DNA of 64,000 bases from positions 6,251,001 to 6,315,000 of the forward strand of contig NZ_CP054918.1 in NCBI RefSeq assembly GCF_013364195.1. The letters are read 5' to 3'. Of this stretch, positions 9,701-18,532 are shown in pieces. Positions within the stretch are counted from its first letter, which is position 1. Each line of letters opens with the position of its first letter. The notes under the pieces are model-generated. The model did not search any database. It was not told where the DNA came from and worked only from the letters and a program-made list of their open reading frames with translations. This DNA is from Streptomyces sp. NA04227. GTDB lineage: Bacteria; Actinomycetota; Actinomycetes; Streptomycetales; Streptomycetaceae. A program made the translations under genes and the position numbers.

Positions 9701-10271
9701 CCTGGAGGAGTTCGCGGCCCTGGAGGAGCGGCACAAGTTCCTCTCCGAGCAGCTGGAGGACCTGAAGAAGACCCGCGCCGACCTGCTCCAGGTGGTCAAG
9801 GAGGTCGACGAGCGGGTGGAACAGGTCTTCACCGAGGCCTACCGCGACACCGCCCGCGAGTTCGAGGGTGTCTTCTCGCGGCTCTTCCCCGGCGGCGAGG
9901 GCAGGCTGGTGCTCACCGACCCGGACAACATGCTCACCACGGGCGTCGACGTCGAGGCGCGGCCCCCGGGCAAGAAGGTCAAGCGGCTCTCGCTGCTGTC
10001 CGGCGGCGAACGGTCGCTGACCGCCGTGGCCATGCTGGTGTCCATCTTCAAGGCGCGGCCCAGCCCCTTCTACGTGATGGACGAGGTCGAGGCAGCCCTC
10101 GACGACACCAACCTGCAGCGGCTGATCCGCATCATGCAGGAGCTGCAGGAGGCCTCGCAGCTCATCGTCATCACGCACCAGAAGCGGACCATGGAAGTCG
10201 CCGACGCGCTCTACGGGGTGTCGATGCAGGGCGACGGCGTCTCCAAGGTGATCAGCCAGCGCCTGCGCTGA
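6720..10271 (+). CDS. smc: chromosome segregation ATPase SMC
   Basis: A 1,183-residue SMC-family ATPase that compacts and helps segregate chromosomes with ScpA and ScpB. The N-terminal head has Walker A GPNGSGKS at residues 31-38 and the Q-loop region GEQGAKSLRGGKMEDVIF. Two very long Ala/Glu/Arg-rich coiled-coil arms flank the hinge (about residues 505-650). The C-terminal head has signature LSGGER at about 1093 and Walker B with catalytic Glu (YVMDEVEAALDD, Asp about 1121). The length is as expected for actinobacteria. The GTG at 6720 gives the conserved MHLKALTLRGFKSF start; the GGGAGG upstream is unusually distant (about 14 nt), so initiation may be weak. scpA and scpB are not in the window. 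Confidence 0.98.
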   Translation: MHLKALTLRGFKSFASATTLRFEPGITCVVGPNGSGKSNVVDALSWVMGEQGAKSLRGGKMEDVIFAGTTGRPPLGRAEVSLTIDNSDGALPIEYAEVTITRIMFRNGGSEYQINGDTCRLLDIQELLSDSGIGREMHVIVGQGQLDSVLHADPMGRRAFIEEAAGVLKHRKRKEKALRKLDAMQANLARVQDLTDELRRQLKPLGRQAAVARRAAVIQADLRDARLRLLADDLVALREALRTEVADEAALKARKEETEAALKAALTREARLEDEVGRLAPRLGQAQQTWYELSQFAERVRGTVSLADARIKSATSAPPEERRGRDPEDLEREAARIREQEAELEAALEAAERALDDTVSHRAELERELALEERRLKDAARAIADRREGLARLNAQAGAARSRAASAQQEIERLAVARDEAQQRASAAQEEYEQLKAEVDGLDADDTELAARHEEARAALAEAESALSAAREAASEAERSRAALTARHETLALGLRRKDGTGALLDAGERLTGLLGPAAELLRVTPGHEVALAAALGTAADAVAVASPATAAEALRLLRKQDAGRAALLLADAFAPAPASRADGLTYAADLVRGPDELMPAVRRLLDGMVVVASLEDAQDLVYVHPELTAVTAEGDLLGAHFAQGGSAGAPSLLEVQASVDEAAAQLEQLALRCEELAAERESAGERRRAAAALVEELGERRRAADREKSSVAQQLGRLGGQARGAAGEAERAAAAAARAQDAYDKAAIEAEELAERLAVAEELPVEDEPDSSVRDRLAADGANARQTEMEARLQVRTHEERVKGLAGRADGLDRAARAEREARARAEQRRARMRHEAEVAEAVASGARQLLAHVELSLGRADAERVLAERAKGERERELTAARAEGRDLKSALDKLTDSVHRGEVLGAEKRMRIEQLETKALEELGVEPAGLIAEYGPDQLVPPSLPAEGEELPEDPEHPRNLPRPFVRGEQEKRLKSAERAYQQLGKVNPLALEEFAALEERHKFLSEQLEDLKKTRADLLQVVKEVDERVEQVFTEAYRDTAREFEGVFSRLFPGGEGRLVLTDPDNMLTTGVDVEARPPGKKVKRLSLLSGGERSLTAVAMLVSIFKARPSPFYVMDEVEAALDDTNLQRLIRIMQELQEASQLIVITHQKRTMEVADALYGVSMQGDGVSKVISQRLR

Positions 10272-10373
10272 GGTGCGCTCTGCCGACGGGCTGGATCCCG
10301 TAAGGCACAAGATCTCTTCGACAGTTGAACGCAAAGTTTCGATATCGAGCCTACGGCGACTTGAACCTAACCC

Positions 10374-10401
10374 TTGACGTAAAAACTTGAAGACATATGG
10401 T
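10374..10401 (+). promoter_or_regulatory. candidate glcP promoter with repeated TTGAA motifs
   Basis: TTGACG (10374-10379) and TATGGT (10396-10401) are 16 bp apart. TTGAA occurs at about 10325, 10361 and 10387 in an unusually AT-rich leader, so a repeat-binding regulator is possible. Confidence 0.5.
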
Positions 10402-10507
10402 CTCCTGCGTACCGCTTCCCTTCAGGTGGTGGGCGCATGGAAGCTGTGCACCACTGGAAGGGCTCATGCCCCGAACCCGGCGCAGGCCGTGGCCAGAGGA
10501 GTAACAC

Positions 10508-11932
10508 GTGACCAGCACATCGCGGGCCCCGCAGTCGGGGGCCAGCAGCACCGGAGGGTCCGAGCACCTCGGGCACGTCGTCTTCATCGCCGCCGCGGCC
10601 GCCATGGGCGGATTCCTCTTCGGTTACGACAGCTCCGTCATCAACGGTGCCGTGGAGGCCATCCGCCACCGCTACGACATCGGCTCCGGAACCCTGGCGC
10701 AGGTCATCGCGATCGCCCTGATCGGCTGTGCGATCGGCGCCGCCACCGCGGGCCGAATCGCGGACCGGATCGGCCGTATCCGCTGTATGCAGATCTCGGC
10801 CGTGCTGTTCACCATCAGCGCGGTCGGCTCGGCGGTGCCGTTCGCGCTCTGGGACCTCGCGATGTGGCGCATCGTCGGCGGTTTCGCGATCGGCATGGCC
10901 TCCGTCATCGGCCCCGCCTACATCGCCGAGGTCGCGCCGCCCGCCTACCGCGGCCGCCTCGGCTCCTTCCAGCAGGCGGCCATCGTGTTCGGCATCGCGG
11001 TCTCACAGCTCGTGAACTGGGGCATCCTCAACGCCGCCGACGGCGACCAGCGCGGCGAGCTGCTCGGCCTGGAGGCCTGGCAGTTGATGCTGGGCGTGAT
11101 GGTGATCCCCTCGATCCTGTACCTGCTGCTCTCCTTCGCGATCCCCGAGTCGCCGCGCTTTCTCATCTCGGCGGGCAAGGACAGCGAGGCGCGTGAGGTG
11201 CTCGCCGAGGTGGAGGGCGAGGGCACGGATCTCGACGGGCGGCTGGAGGAGATCCGCAGCGCCATGCACCGCGAGCACAAGTCCACCTTCAAGGACCTGC
11301 TCGGCGGCGGCGGGTTCTTCTTCAAGCCGATCGTCTGGGTCGGCATCGGCCTGTCCGCGTTCCAGCAGCTCGTCGGCATCAACGTCGCCTTCTACTACTC
11401 CTCGACGCTGTGGCAGTCCGTGGGTGTGAACCCGGCCGACTCGTTCTTCTACTCGTTCACCACCTCGATCATCAACATCATCGGCACCGTGATCGCGATG
11501 ATCTTCGTCGACCGGATCGGCCGCCGCCCGCTCGCCCTCATCGGCTCCGTCGGCATGGTCATCGGCCTGGCGCTGGAGGCGTGGGCGTTCTCGTACGACC
11601 TGGTGGACGGGAAGCTGCCCGAGACGCAGGGCTGGGTGGCGCTGGTCGCGGCCCACTGGTTCGTGCTCTTCTTCGCCCTGTCCTGGGGTGTGGTCGTGTG
11701 GGTCTTCCTCGGCGAGATGTTCCCGAACCGGATCCGCGCCGCCGCGCTCGGCGTCGCGGCCTCCGCGCAGTGGATCGCCAACTGGGCCATCACCGCGAGC
11801 TTCCCGTCCCTGGCCGACTGGAACCTCGCCACCACGTACGTGATCTACACGGTGTTCGCCGCGCTCTCCATCCCGTTCGTGCTGAAGTTCGTCCCCGAGA
11901 CCAAGGGCAAGACGCTGGAAGAGATGGGCTGA
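10508..11932 (+). CDS. glcP: MFS sugar:proton symporter, probable glucose permease GlcP
   Basis: A 474-residue, 12-helix sugar-porter protein. Diagnostic motifs are GGFLFGYDSSVINGA in helix 1, GRIADRIGR in the helix 2-3 loop, PESPRFLI before the central loop, QQLVGIN in helix 7, DRIGRRP in the helix 8-9 loop and PETKGKTLEEM at the end. This matches the XylE/GlcP sugar-porter family. In S. coelicolor the gene at this position encodes GlcP, the main glucose permease that feeds glucose kinase because Streptomyces lacks a glucose PTS. The substrate is inferred from position and family. The gene is monocistronic, with its own AT-rich promoter and a 27-bp stem terminator. Confidence 0.92.
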   Translation: MTSTSRAPQSGASSTGGSEHLGHVVFIAAAAAMGGFLFGYDSSVINGAVEAIRHRYDIGSGTLAQVIAIALIGCAIGAATAGRIADRIGRIRCMQISAVLFTISAVGSAVPFALWDLAMWRIVGGFAIGMASVIGPAYIAEVAPPAYRGRLGSFQQAAIVFGIAVSQLVNWGILNAADGDQRGELLGLEAWQLMLGVMVIPSILYLLLSFAIPESPRFLISAGKDSEAREVLAEVEGEGTDLDGRLEEIRSAMHREHKSTFKDLLGGGGFFFKPIVWVGIGLSAFQQLVGINVAFYYSSTLWQSVGVNPADSFFYSFTTSIINIIGTVIAMIFVDRIGRRPLALIGSVGMVIGLALEAWAFSYDLVDGKLPETQGWVALVAAHWFVLFFALSWGVVVWVFLGEMFPNRIRAAALGVAASAQWIANWAITASFPSLADWNLATTYVIYTVFAALSIPFVLKFVPETKGKTLEEMG

Positions 11933-11936
11933 ACAC

Positions 11937-11998
11937 GGGCCGGTCACGGAGGCGGGACCAGGAACCAAGGCTCCTGGTCCCGCCTCCGTGACCGGCCC
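11937..11998 (+). terminator. 27-bp perfect stem terminator after glcP
   Basis: The 27-nt arm 11937-11963 is the exact reverse complement of 11972-11998, with an 8-nt loop. The length and perfection are striking. No T-run follows, as is common in Streptomyces. Confidence 0.85.
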
Positions 11999-12206
11999 GC
12001 GGTGGGGCACGCATAGCAGTACCGGCGAATGGCCGATACTGGGTGGCGTTGTGACTCCGCTCCCCCACCGGAAGGAGGGGGGCTTCCAACCCGAGGGTTG
12101 CGGTCCAGCCCGAACCGATCCCTGACGGGACGAGCAGAAAGCACCAAAAGCCAGGGAAGCGATTCCCCCACCGGCTGAAGCCGTTGGCCCCCTCGCTAGG
12201 AGTCTG

Positions 12207-13412
12207 ATGGAAATCGTCATCCTTGCTGTAGTCATCGCCGTCGTCGTGATCGGCGCGCTCGGCGGGCTCGTGATCGGCAGCCGCCGCAAGAAGCAGCTGC
12301 CGCCGCCCGAGGCGCCCACCACCACCCCCGACATCACCGCTCCTCCGGCTGAGCCGCACGTCGGCGACGAGGCCGGGGCACCGAGCGACGAATCCCGCCG
12401 AACCGTCGAAGAGGTCGGCCTGCCCGAGGGCGCGGAGCCCTCGCCGGTCCTGGTCGAGCCCGAGGCGCCCACCCCGATCGAGGTGCCCGAGCCGAGCGCC
12501 GGGCGGCTGATCCGGCTGCGGGCCCGGCTCTCCCGCTCGCAGAACGCCCTCGGCAAGGGCCTGCTGTCCCTGCTGTCCCGGGAGCACCTCGACGAGGACA
12601 CCTGGGAGGAGATCGAGGACACCCTGCTCACCGCCGACGTCGGGGTCGCCGCGACCACCGAGCTCGTCGACCGGCTGCGCGCCCGCGTGAAGGTCCTGGG
12701 CACCCGCACCCCGCAGGAGCTGCGGACCCTGCTCCGCGAGGAACTGCTCGCCCTGGTCGGCACCGACATGGACCGCACGGTGCACACCGAGTCCCCGCTG
12801 GACACCCCGGGCATCGTGATGGTCGTCGGTGTCAACGGCACCGGCAAGACCACCACCACCGGCAAGCTGGCCCGGGTCCTGGTCGCCGACGGCAAGATCG
12901 TCCTGCTCGGCGCCGCGGACACCTTCCGCGCTGCCGCCGCCGACCAGTTGCAGACCTGGGGCGAGCGGGTCGGCGCGCTGACCGTGCGCGGCCCGGAGGC
13001 CGGTGACCCCGCCTCGGTTGCCTTCGACGCGGTCAAGGAGGGTGCCGAGACCGGCGCCGACGTCGTCCTGATCGACACCGCGGGCCGCCTGCACACCAAG
13101 GCCGGCCTGATGGACGAGCTCGGCAAGGTCAAGCGCGTCGTCGAGAAGCACGCCCCGCTGGACGAGGTACTCCTCGTCCTCGACGCCACCACCGGTCAGA
13201 ACGGTCTTGTCCAGGCACGGGTGTTCGCGGAGGTCGTCGACATCACCGGCATCGTCCTGACCAAGCTCGACGGCACGGCCAAGGGCGGCATCGTGGTCGC
13301 CGTCCAGCGTGAACTCGGCGTCCCGGTCAAGCTCGTCGGCCTCGGCGAGGGCCCGGACGACCTCGCGCCCTTCGAGCCGGAGGCGTTCGTCGACGCCCTC
13401 ATCGGCGACTGA
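12207..13412 (+). CDS. ftsY: signal recognition particle receptor FtsY
   Basis: A 401-residue GTPase that docks SRP-ribosome complexes at the membrane. Residues 1-25 (MEIVILAVVIAVVVIGALGG) form an N-terminal membrane anchor, unlike the amphipathic A-domain of E. coli. A Pro/Glu-rich linker follows to about residue 95, then the N domain and the G domain. G motifs visible are GVNGTGKTT (about 208-216), DTAGRLHTK and TKLDGTAKGG (about 352), plus the closing loop GLGEGPDDLAPF. AGGAG precedes the ATG. It works with ffh, encoded at 21,298. A hairpin with a T-run ends the unit. Confidence 0.97.
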   Translation: MEIVILAVVIAVVVIGALGGLVIGSRRKKQLPPPEAPTTTPDITAPPAEPHVGDEAGAPSDESRRTVEEVGLPEGAEPSPVLVEPEAPTPIEVPEPSAGRLIRLRARLSRSQNALGKGLLSLLSREHLDEDTWEEIEDTLLTADVGVAATTELVDRLRARVKVLGTRTPQELRTLLREELLALVGTDMDRTVHTESPLDTPGIVMVVGVNGTGKTTTTGKLARVLVADGKIVLLGAADTFRAAAADQLQTWGERVGALTVRGPEAGDPASVAFDAVKEGAETGADVVLIDTAGRLHTKAGLMDELGKVKRVVEKHAPLDEVLLVLDATTGQNGLVQARVFAEVVDITGIVLTKLDGTAKGGIVVAVQRELGVPVKLVGLGEGPDDLAPFEPEAFVDALIGD

Positions 13413-13461
13413 TTCCCGCCATCCGCGCGGCCGGTGCGACACCGGCACGGAACACGGGAAG

Positions 13462-13495
13462 CCCCGGCCCGCGAATTTCGCGAGCCGGGGTTTTT
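13462..13495 (+). terminator. intrinsic terminator of ftsY
   Basis: CCCCGGC-c-CGCGAA pairs with TTCGCG-a-GCCGGGG around a minimal loop, followed by TTTTT (13491-13495). A classic rho-independent structure. Confidence 0.85.
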
Positions 13496-13602
13496 CGCTG
13501 TACGGGTCCTGGGTTCGTCCTGCGGGTCCTGGGTTTGTACGAGGTCGTCGGGCCCCGGCTGTCCCCGCGGTGCCCCCACCGCACCGGCAGCCCGGGGTGC
13601 CG

Positions 13603-14274
13603 CTATCCGGCAGTGCCGCGTACCGCGTACCGATGGGCGGCGTGGGCGAGGGTGCCGAGCAGGAGCCGCGCCTGTGGCGGGCGGCGGGTGGCTTCGGCGA
13701 GGGCGGGGGAGCGCAGCCACTGGACCGGGCCGAGGCCGCCGCGGTCCGAGGGCGGGGCGGTGATGTGGCTGCCGGGGCCCAGGCAGCGCAGGTCGAGGCG
13801 GGCGTCGTCCCAGCCCATCCGGTAGAGCAGCGCGGGCAGTTCGGCGGCCGCGCCGGGGGCGACGAAGAACTGCGCCCGCCCCTCGGGGGTGAGGGCGACC
13901 GGGCCGGTCGGCAGGCCCATGCGTTCCAGGCGGACCAGGCCGCGCCGTCCCGCGGCCTCGTCGACCTCGATGATCTCGAAGGCGCGGCCGACCGGCAGCA
14001 TCACCGCCGCTCCGGGGAAGGATCCCCAGGTCTGAGCGACCTCGTCGAGTGCGGCCCCGGCGGGCACCACCGGGGCGAAGTCCAGTGGATGGGCGCCGGG
14101 GGAGGGGCAGGCGGCCAGGCCGCAGGAGCATCTGCCGCCCGCCGCGCGGGCGCCGGGCACCGCCTCCCAGCCCCACAGTCCGGTCAGTTCGGCAACGGTG
14201 GTGCAGTCCGCGCCGCGGCCGCGGCGCCGGGAACTCGTGCGGCGTTCCCGGATGCCGCCGATCGTGAAGCCCAT
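13603..14274 (-). CDS. orphan prim-pol-like (bifunctional primase/polymerase N-terminal) protein
   Basis: A 223-residue protein starting MGFTIGGIRERRTSS with GGAGG just before the ATG. A CSCGLAACPSPGAHP cysteine segment near residue 50, followed by Trp/Gly-rich and GPxxHITAPPS-type motifs, resembles the prim-pol domain seen at the N-terminus of plasmid and phage bifunctional DNA primase/polymerases. No helicase or ATPase domain follows and no mobile-element genes are nearby, so it is a stand-alone and possibly catalytically degenerate copy. In Streptomyces an equivalent gene lies divergent to nsdA. The function is unknown. The family call rests on motif resemblance and needs a profile search. 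Confidence 0.65.
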   Translation of the reverse strand: MGFTIGGIRERRTSSRRRGRGADCTTVAELTGLWGWEAVPGARAAGGRCSCGLAACPSPGAHPLDFAPVVPAGAALDEVAQTWGSFPGAAVMLPVGRAFEIIEVDEAAGRRGLVRLERMGLPTGPVALTPEGRAQFFVAPGAAAELPALLYRMGWDDARLDLRCLGPGSHITAPPSDRGGLGPVQWLRSPALAEATRRPPQARLLLGTLAHAAHRYAVRGTAG

Positions 14275-14741
14275 GCCTCCTCCAACGGGCCCGCCGTGCA
14301 GGGGGTTACGCGACGGACCGGCTCGTGACCGACAGTTCCTGACTTCCCCGCGGTGCCGCCCGGCGACGGCGCGTTGACGCGCGCCGGGTGGTGAACGAAG
14401 CGGTGCACGCCGGGGCGTACCCCGCATCGGCGCCTTTCGTCTGTCCTATGTCAAGTGAATCGTGCGGCGGGCCAAGGGAGTTCGTGGGAAGGGGTGGCGA
14501 ATGGTGGCGTTTCAGGGATCGACCTCGCGAGAGGGGTGATCGTAGGATTACTTTCGGTACACGACCCCGGTGGTTGCGCGTAGTTGTGGGTATGCCAACG
14601 GCAAGTCGGTTCCCTGTTCGACGGGTGGTGTCCCGCCGATATGAGGACCAGGGCCTTCCGCATTCTGGTAGGGGTTGGGCACGAAGGAATGGGCACGAGT
14701 GACCAACGGCCTTGAGAATCCCGAGGGATGGGGGCATCGCA
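14275..14741. promoter_or_regulatory. divergent promoter region between the prim-pol-like gene and nsdA
   Basis: 467 bp without a coding region. It is relatively AT-rich for this genome around 14,540-14,700. TAGGAT (14543-14548) is a plausible -10 toward nsdA. GGGCACGA occurs twice about 14 bp apart (near 14,677 and 14,691). No clear operator was identified. Confidence 0.35.
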
Positions 14742-16217
14742 GTGGGCGGCAACGGCGCGAGCGGTACGGCTGCGGACAAGCGTCCCAATGAGCTGCTCGG
14801 CTCGTGGTTCGTGCGAAGTGGCTGGTCGAAGGGCGAGCTGGCGCGTCAAGTGAACCGCCGGGCACGGCAGTTGGGTGCCAGTCACATCTCCACCGACACC
14901 TCGCGGGTGCGCCGGTGGCTGGACGGCGAGAACCCGCGTGAACCGATTCCGCGGATCCTGTCCGAACTGTTCTCCGAACGCTTCGGCTGCGTGGTCGCGG
15001 TGGAGGACCTCGGCCTGCGCGCCGCCCACCAGTCGCCCTCCGTGTCCGGGGTCGACCTGCCGTGGACCGGACCGCAGACCGTGGCGCTGCTCGGGGAGTT
15101 CTCCCGCAGCGACCTGATGCTCGCCCGGCGCGGCTTCCTCGGCAGCTCGCTCGCTCTCGCGGCCGGGCCGTCCCTGGTCGAACCGATGCAGCGCTGGCTG
15201 GTGCCCACGCCCGGTGGCGGCGGCGCCCAGGCGGCCGATTCCGCCGGTGCCCGCCGCGGCGGCAAGCTCTCCCCGCCCGAGCTCGAACTCCTGGAATCCA
15301 CCGCCGTGATGTTCCGCCAGTGGGACGCCCAGTGCGGCGGCGGCCTGCGCCGCAAGGCGGTCGTCGGCCAGCTGCACGAGGTCACCGACCTGCTCCAGGA
15401 GTCCCAGCCCGAGCCCACCGCGCGGCGCCTGTTCAAGGTCGCGGCCGAACTCGCCGAACTGGCCGGGTGGATGAGCTACGACGTGGGCCTCCAGCCCACC
15501 GCCCAGAAGTACTTCGTGCTCGCCCTGCACGCCGCGAAGGAGGCGGGCGACAAGCCGCTCGGCTCGTACATCCTGTCCAGCATGAGCCGCCAGATGATCC
15601 ACCTCGGCCGTCCCGAGGACGCCCTGGAGCTGGTGCACCTGGCGCAGTACGGCAGCCGCGACTGCGCGGGCCCGCGCACCCAGGCCATGCTGCACGCGAT
15701 GGAGGCGCGGGCATACGCCAACATGGGCCAGCCCGGCAAGTGCAAGCGTGCGGTGCGGATGGCCGAGGACACCTTCGAGGACGCCGAGGAGTTCACCGAA
15801 CCCGAGCCGGACTGGATCCGCTTCTTCTCCCGCGCCGAACTGCACGGCGAGAACGCCCACTCCTACCGCGACCTCGCCTATGTCGCGGGCCGCAGCCCCA
15901 CCTACGCCAGCCTCGCCGAGCCGGTGATGGCGAGGGCGGTGGAACTGTTCGGCAAGGACGAGGAGCACCAGCGTTCGTACGCGCTGAACCTCATCGGCAT
16001 GGCCACCGTGCATCTGCTGCGGCGCGAGCCCGAGCAGAGCGCGGACCTGGCGGCGCAGGCCATGACCGTCGCCCGCAAGGTCCGCTCGGAACGCGTCAAC
16101 ACCCGGATCCGCAAGACCGTCGACACCGCGGTGCGCGAGTTCGGCGACGTCACCGAGGTCGTCCAGCTCACCGAACACCTCGCGCTTCATCTGCCCGAGA
16201 CGGCCATGGCCGTCTGA
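14742..16217 (+). CDS. nsdA: NsdA, negative regulator of sporulation and antibiotic production
   Basis: A 491-residue protein matching the Streptomyces NsdA family from its first residues (MGGNGASGTAADKRPNELLG). The N-terminal 80 residues look like a helical DNA- or protein-binding domain with conserved WxxGENPREPIPRI. The C-terminal two thirds are helical repeats resembling TPRs (AAELAELAGWMSYDVG..., ALELVHLAQYGS...). In S. coelicolor, loss of nsdA increases antibiotic output and sporulation; the biochemical mechanism is not established. The GTG start at 14742 is preferred over an upstream in-frame ATG (14712) because of family length and the GGGGG sequence upstream. A hairpin terminator follows, so it is monocistronic. 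Confidence 0.93.
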   Translation: MGGNGASGTAADKRPNELLGSWFVRSGWSKGELARQVNRRARQLGASHISTDTSRVRRWLDGENPREPIPRILSELFSERFGCVVAVEDLGLRAAHQSPSVSGVDLPWTGPQTVALLGEFSRSDLMLARRGFLGSSLALAAGPSLVEPMQRWLVPTPGGGGAQAADSAGARRGGKLSPPELELLESTAVMFRQWDAQCGGGLRRKAVVGQLHEVTDLLQESQPEPTARRLFKVAAELAELAGWMSYDVGLQPTAQKYFVLALHAAKEAGDKPLGSYILSSMSRQMIHLGRPEDALELVHLAQYGSRDCAGPRTQAMLHAMEARAYANMGQPGKCKRAVRMAEDTFEDAEEFTEPEPDWIRFFSRAELHGENAHSYRDLAYVAGRSPTYASLAEPVMARAVELFGKDEEHQRSYALNLIGMATVHLLRREPEQSADLAAQAMTVARKVRSERVNTRIRKTVDTAVREFGDVTEVVQLTEHLALHLPETAMAV

Positions 16218-16235
16218 CCCGAGCACCACCCCCAC

Positions 16236-16259
16236 GGCGCGCGGCCCGGCCCGCGCGCC
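16236..16259 (+). terminator. hairpin after nsdA
   Basis: GGCGCGCGG (16236-16244) pairs with CCGCGCGCC (16251-16259) across a 6-nt loop, 19 nt after the stop codon. Confidence 0.65.
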
Positions 16260-16509
16260 ACCCCCCGGCCCCGGCCGCGGCGGCCTCACCTACGGACCGA
16301 CTCGGCTCCCCCGCCAGTCACCCGAGGCCCGCCGCGGCCGGTCGGCGTTCACGTACGGCCGCCTTCGTAAACACCCTCGGCCCCGTTCGTATGCGGTCGG
16401 CCCGCTGCCGCATCCCGGGCCCACGCCCGGCGAGCCGCTCCGATCCGCGCACTCAAGGTTGCGCCACGATAACGATCGGCGGTCGTACCCTCCGGCGGTT
16501 CATCCACGC

Positions 16510-16545
16510 GTAACACCGCCGCTCCCTTCGTCACCGCGGCGAAAC
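16510..16545 (+). promoter_or_regulatory. GlnR-type operator upstream of amtB
   Basis: GTCAC-n6-GAAAC at 16530-16545 fits the GlnR half-box gTnAc-n6-GaAAc exactly. A second GTAAC at 16510-16514 lies 20 bp upstream instead of the usual 22 and lacks a good GAAAC partner. The amtB operon is a known GlnR target in Streptomyces, activated under nitrogen limitation. The rest of the 439-bp gap shows no other clear feature. Confidence 0.7.
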
Positions 16546-16656
16546 ATCGAGCGGCATCGTCCGAAACGGCGCTGCGCGAATCTCGACCGTCATAACCGGC
16601 CCGCCCCATCCGCTCAGGCATCCCCGCACGGGCCGTACGACAACGAGGAGACGCCG

Positions 16657-18329
<1,673 letters not shown>

Positions 18330-18365
18330 GCCCTGCCGTCAAATTCCCGCCTGCCCCGCGACGCC

Positions 18366-18450
18366 TGGCACGCACTCTCGGCGCACCGGCCAAAAGCCCA
18401 AGTAGGTCCACTACGAGGGCATTCGGCCGGCACGCCGAGAGCACGCACCA
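18366..18450 (+). other. 85-nt imperfect hairpin between glnK and glnD
   Basis: Arms 18366-18405 and 18411-18450 are opposed around the 5-nt loop GTCCA. About 30 of 40 positions pair, with mismatches in ones and twos and a 9-bp run (18375-18383 with 18433-18441). It sits inside the presumed amtB-glnK-glnD operon. It could be an attenuator, an RNase III substrate or an mRNA-stability element; no T-run follows. Confidence 0.75.
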
Positions 18451-18532
18451 GACGCCGCAGAGCCGCCCTCCGGGCGACGGCGGGAATGTGACGACAGGAC
18501 CTAGGACCCACAACCGAAACGGGAGTCGCCAG

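Noticed and set aside
6624..10334. A 1,236-codon minus-strand open frame opposite smc
   Set aside because: Purely a shadow of the smc gene; repetitive composition, no motifs, and smc is certain on the other strand.
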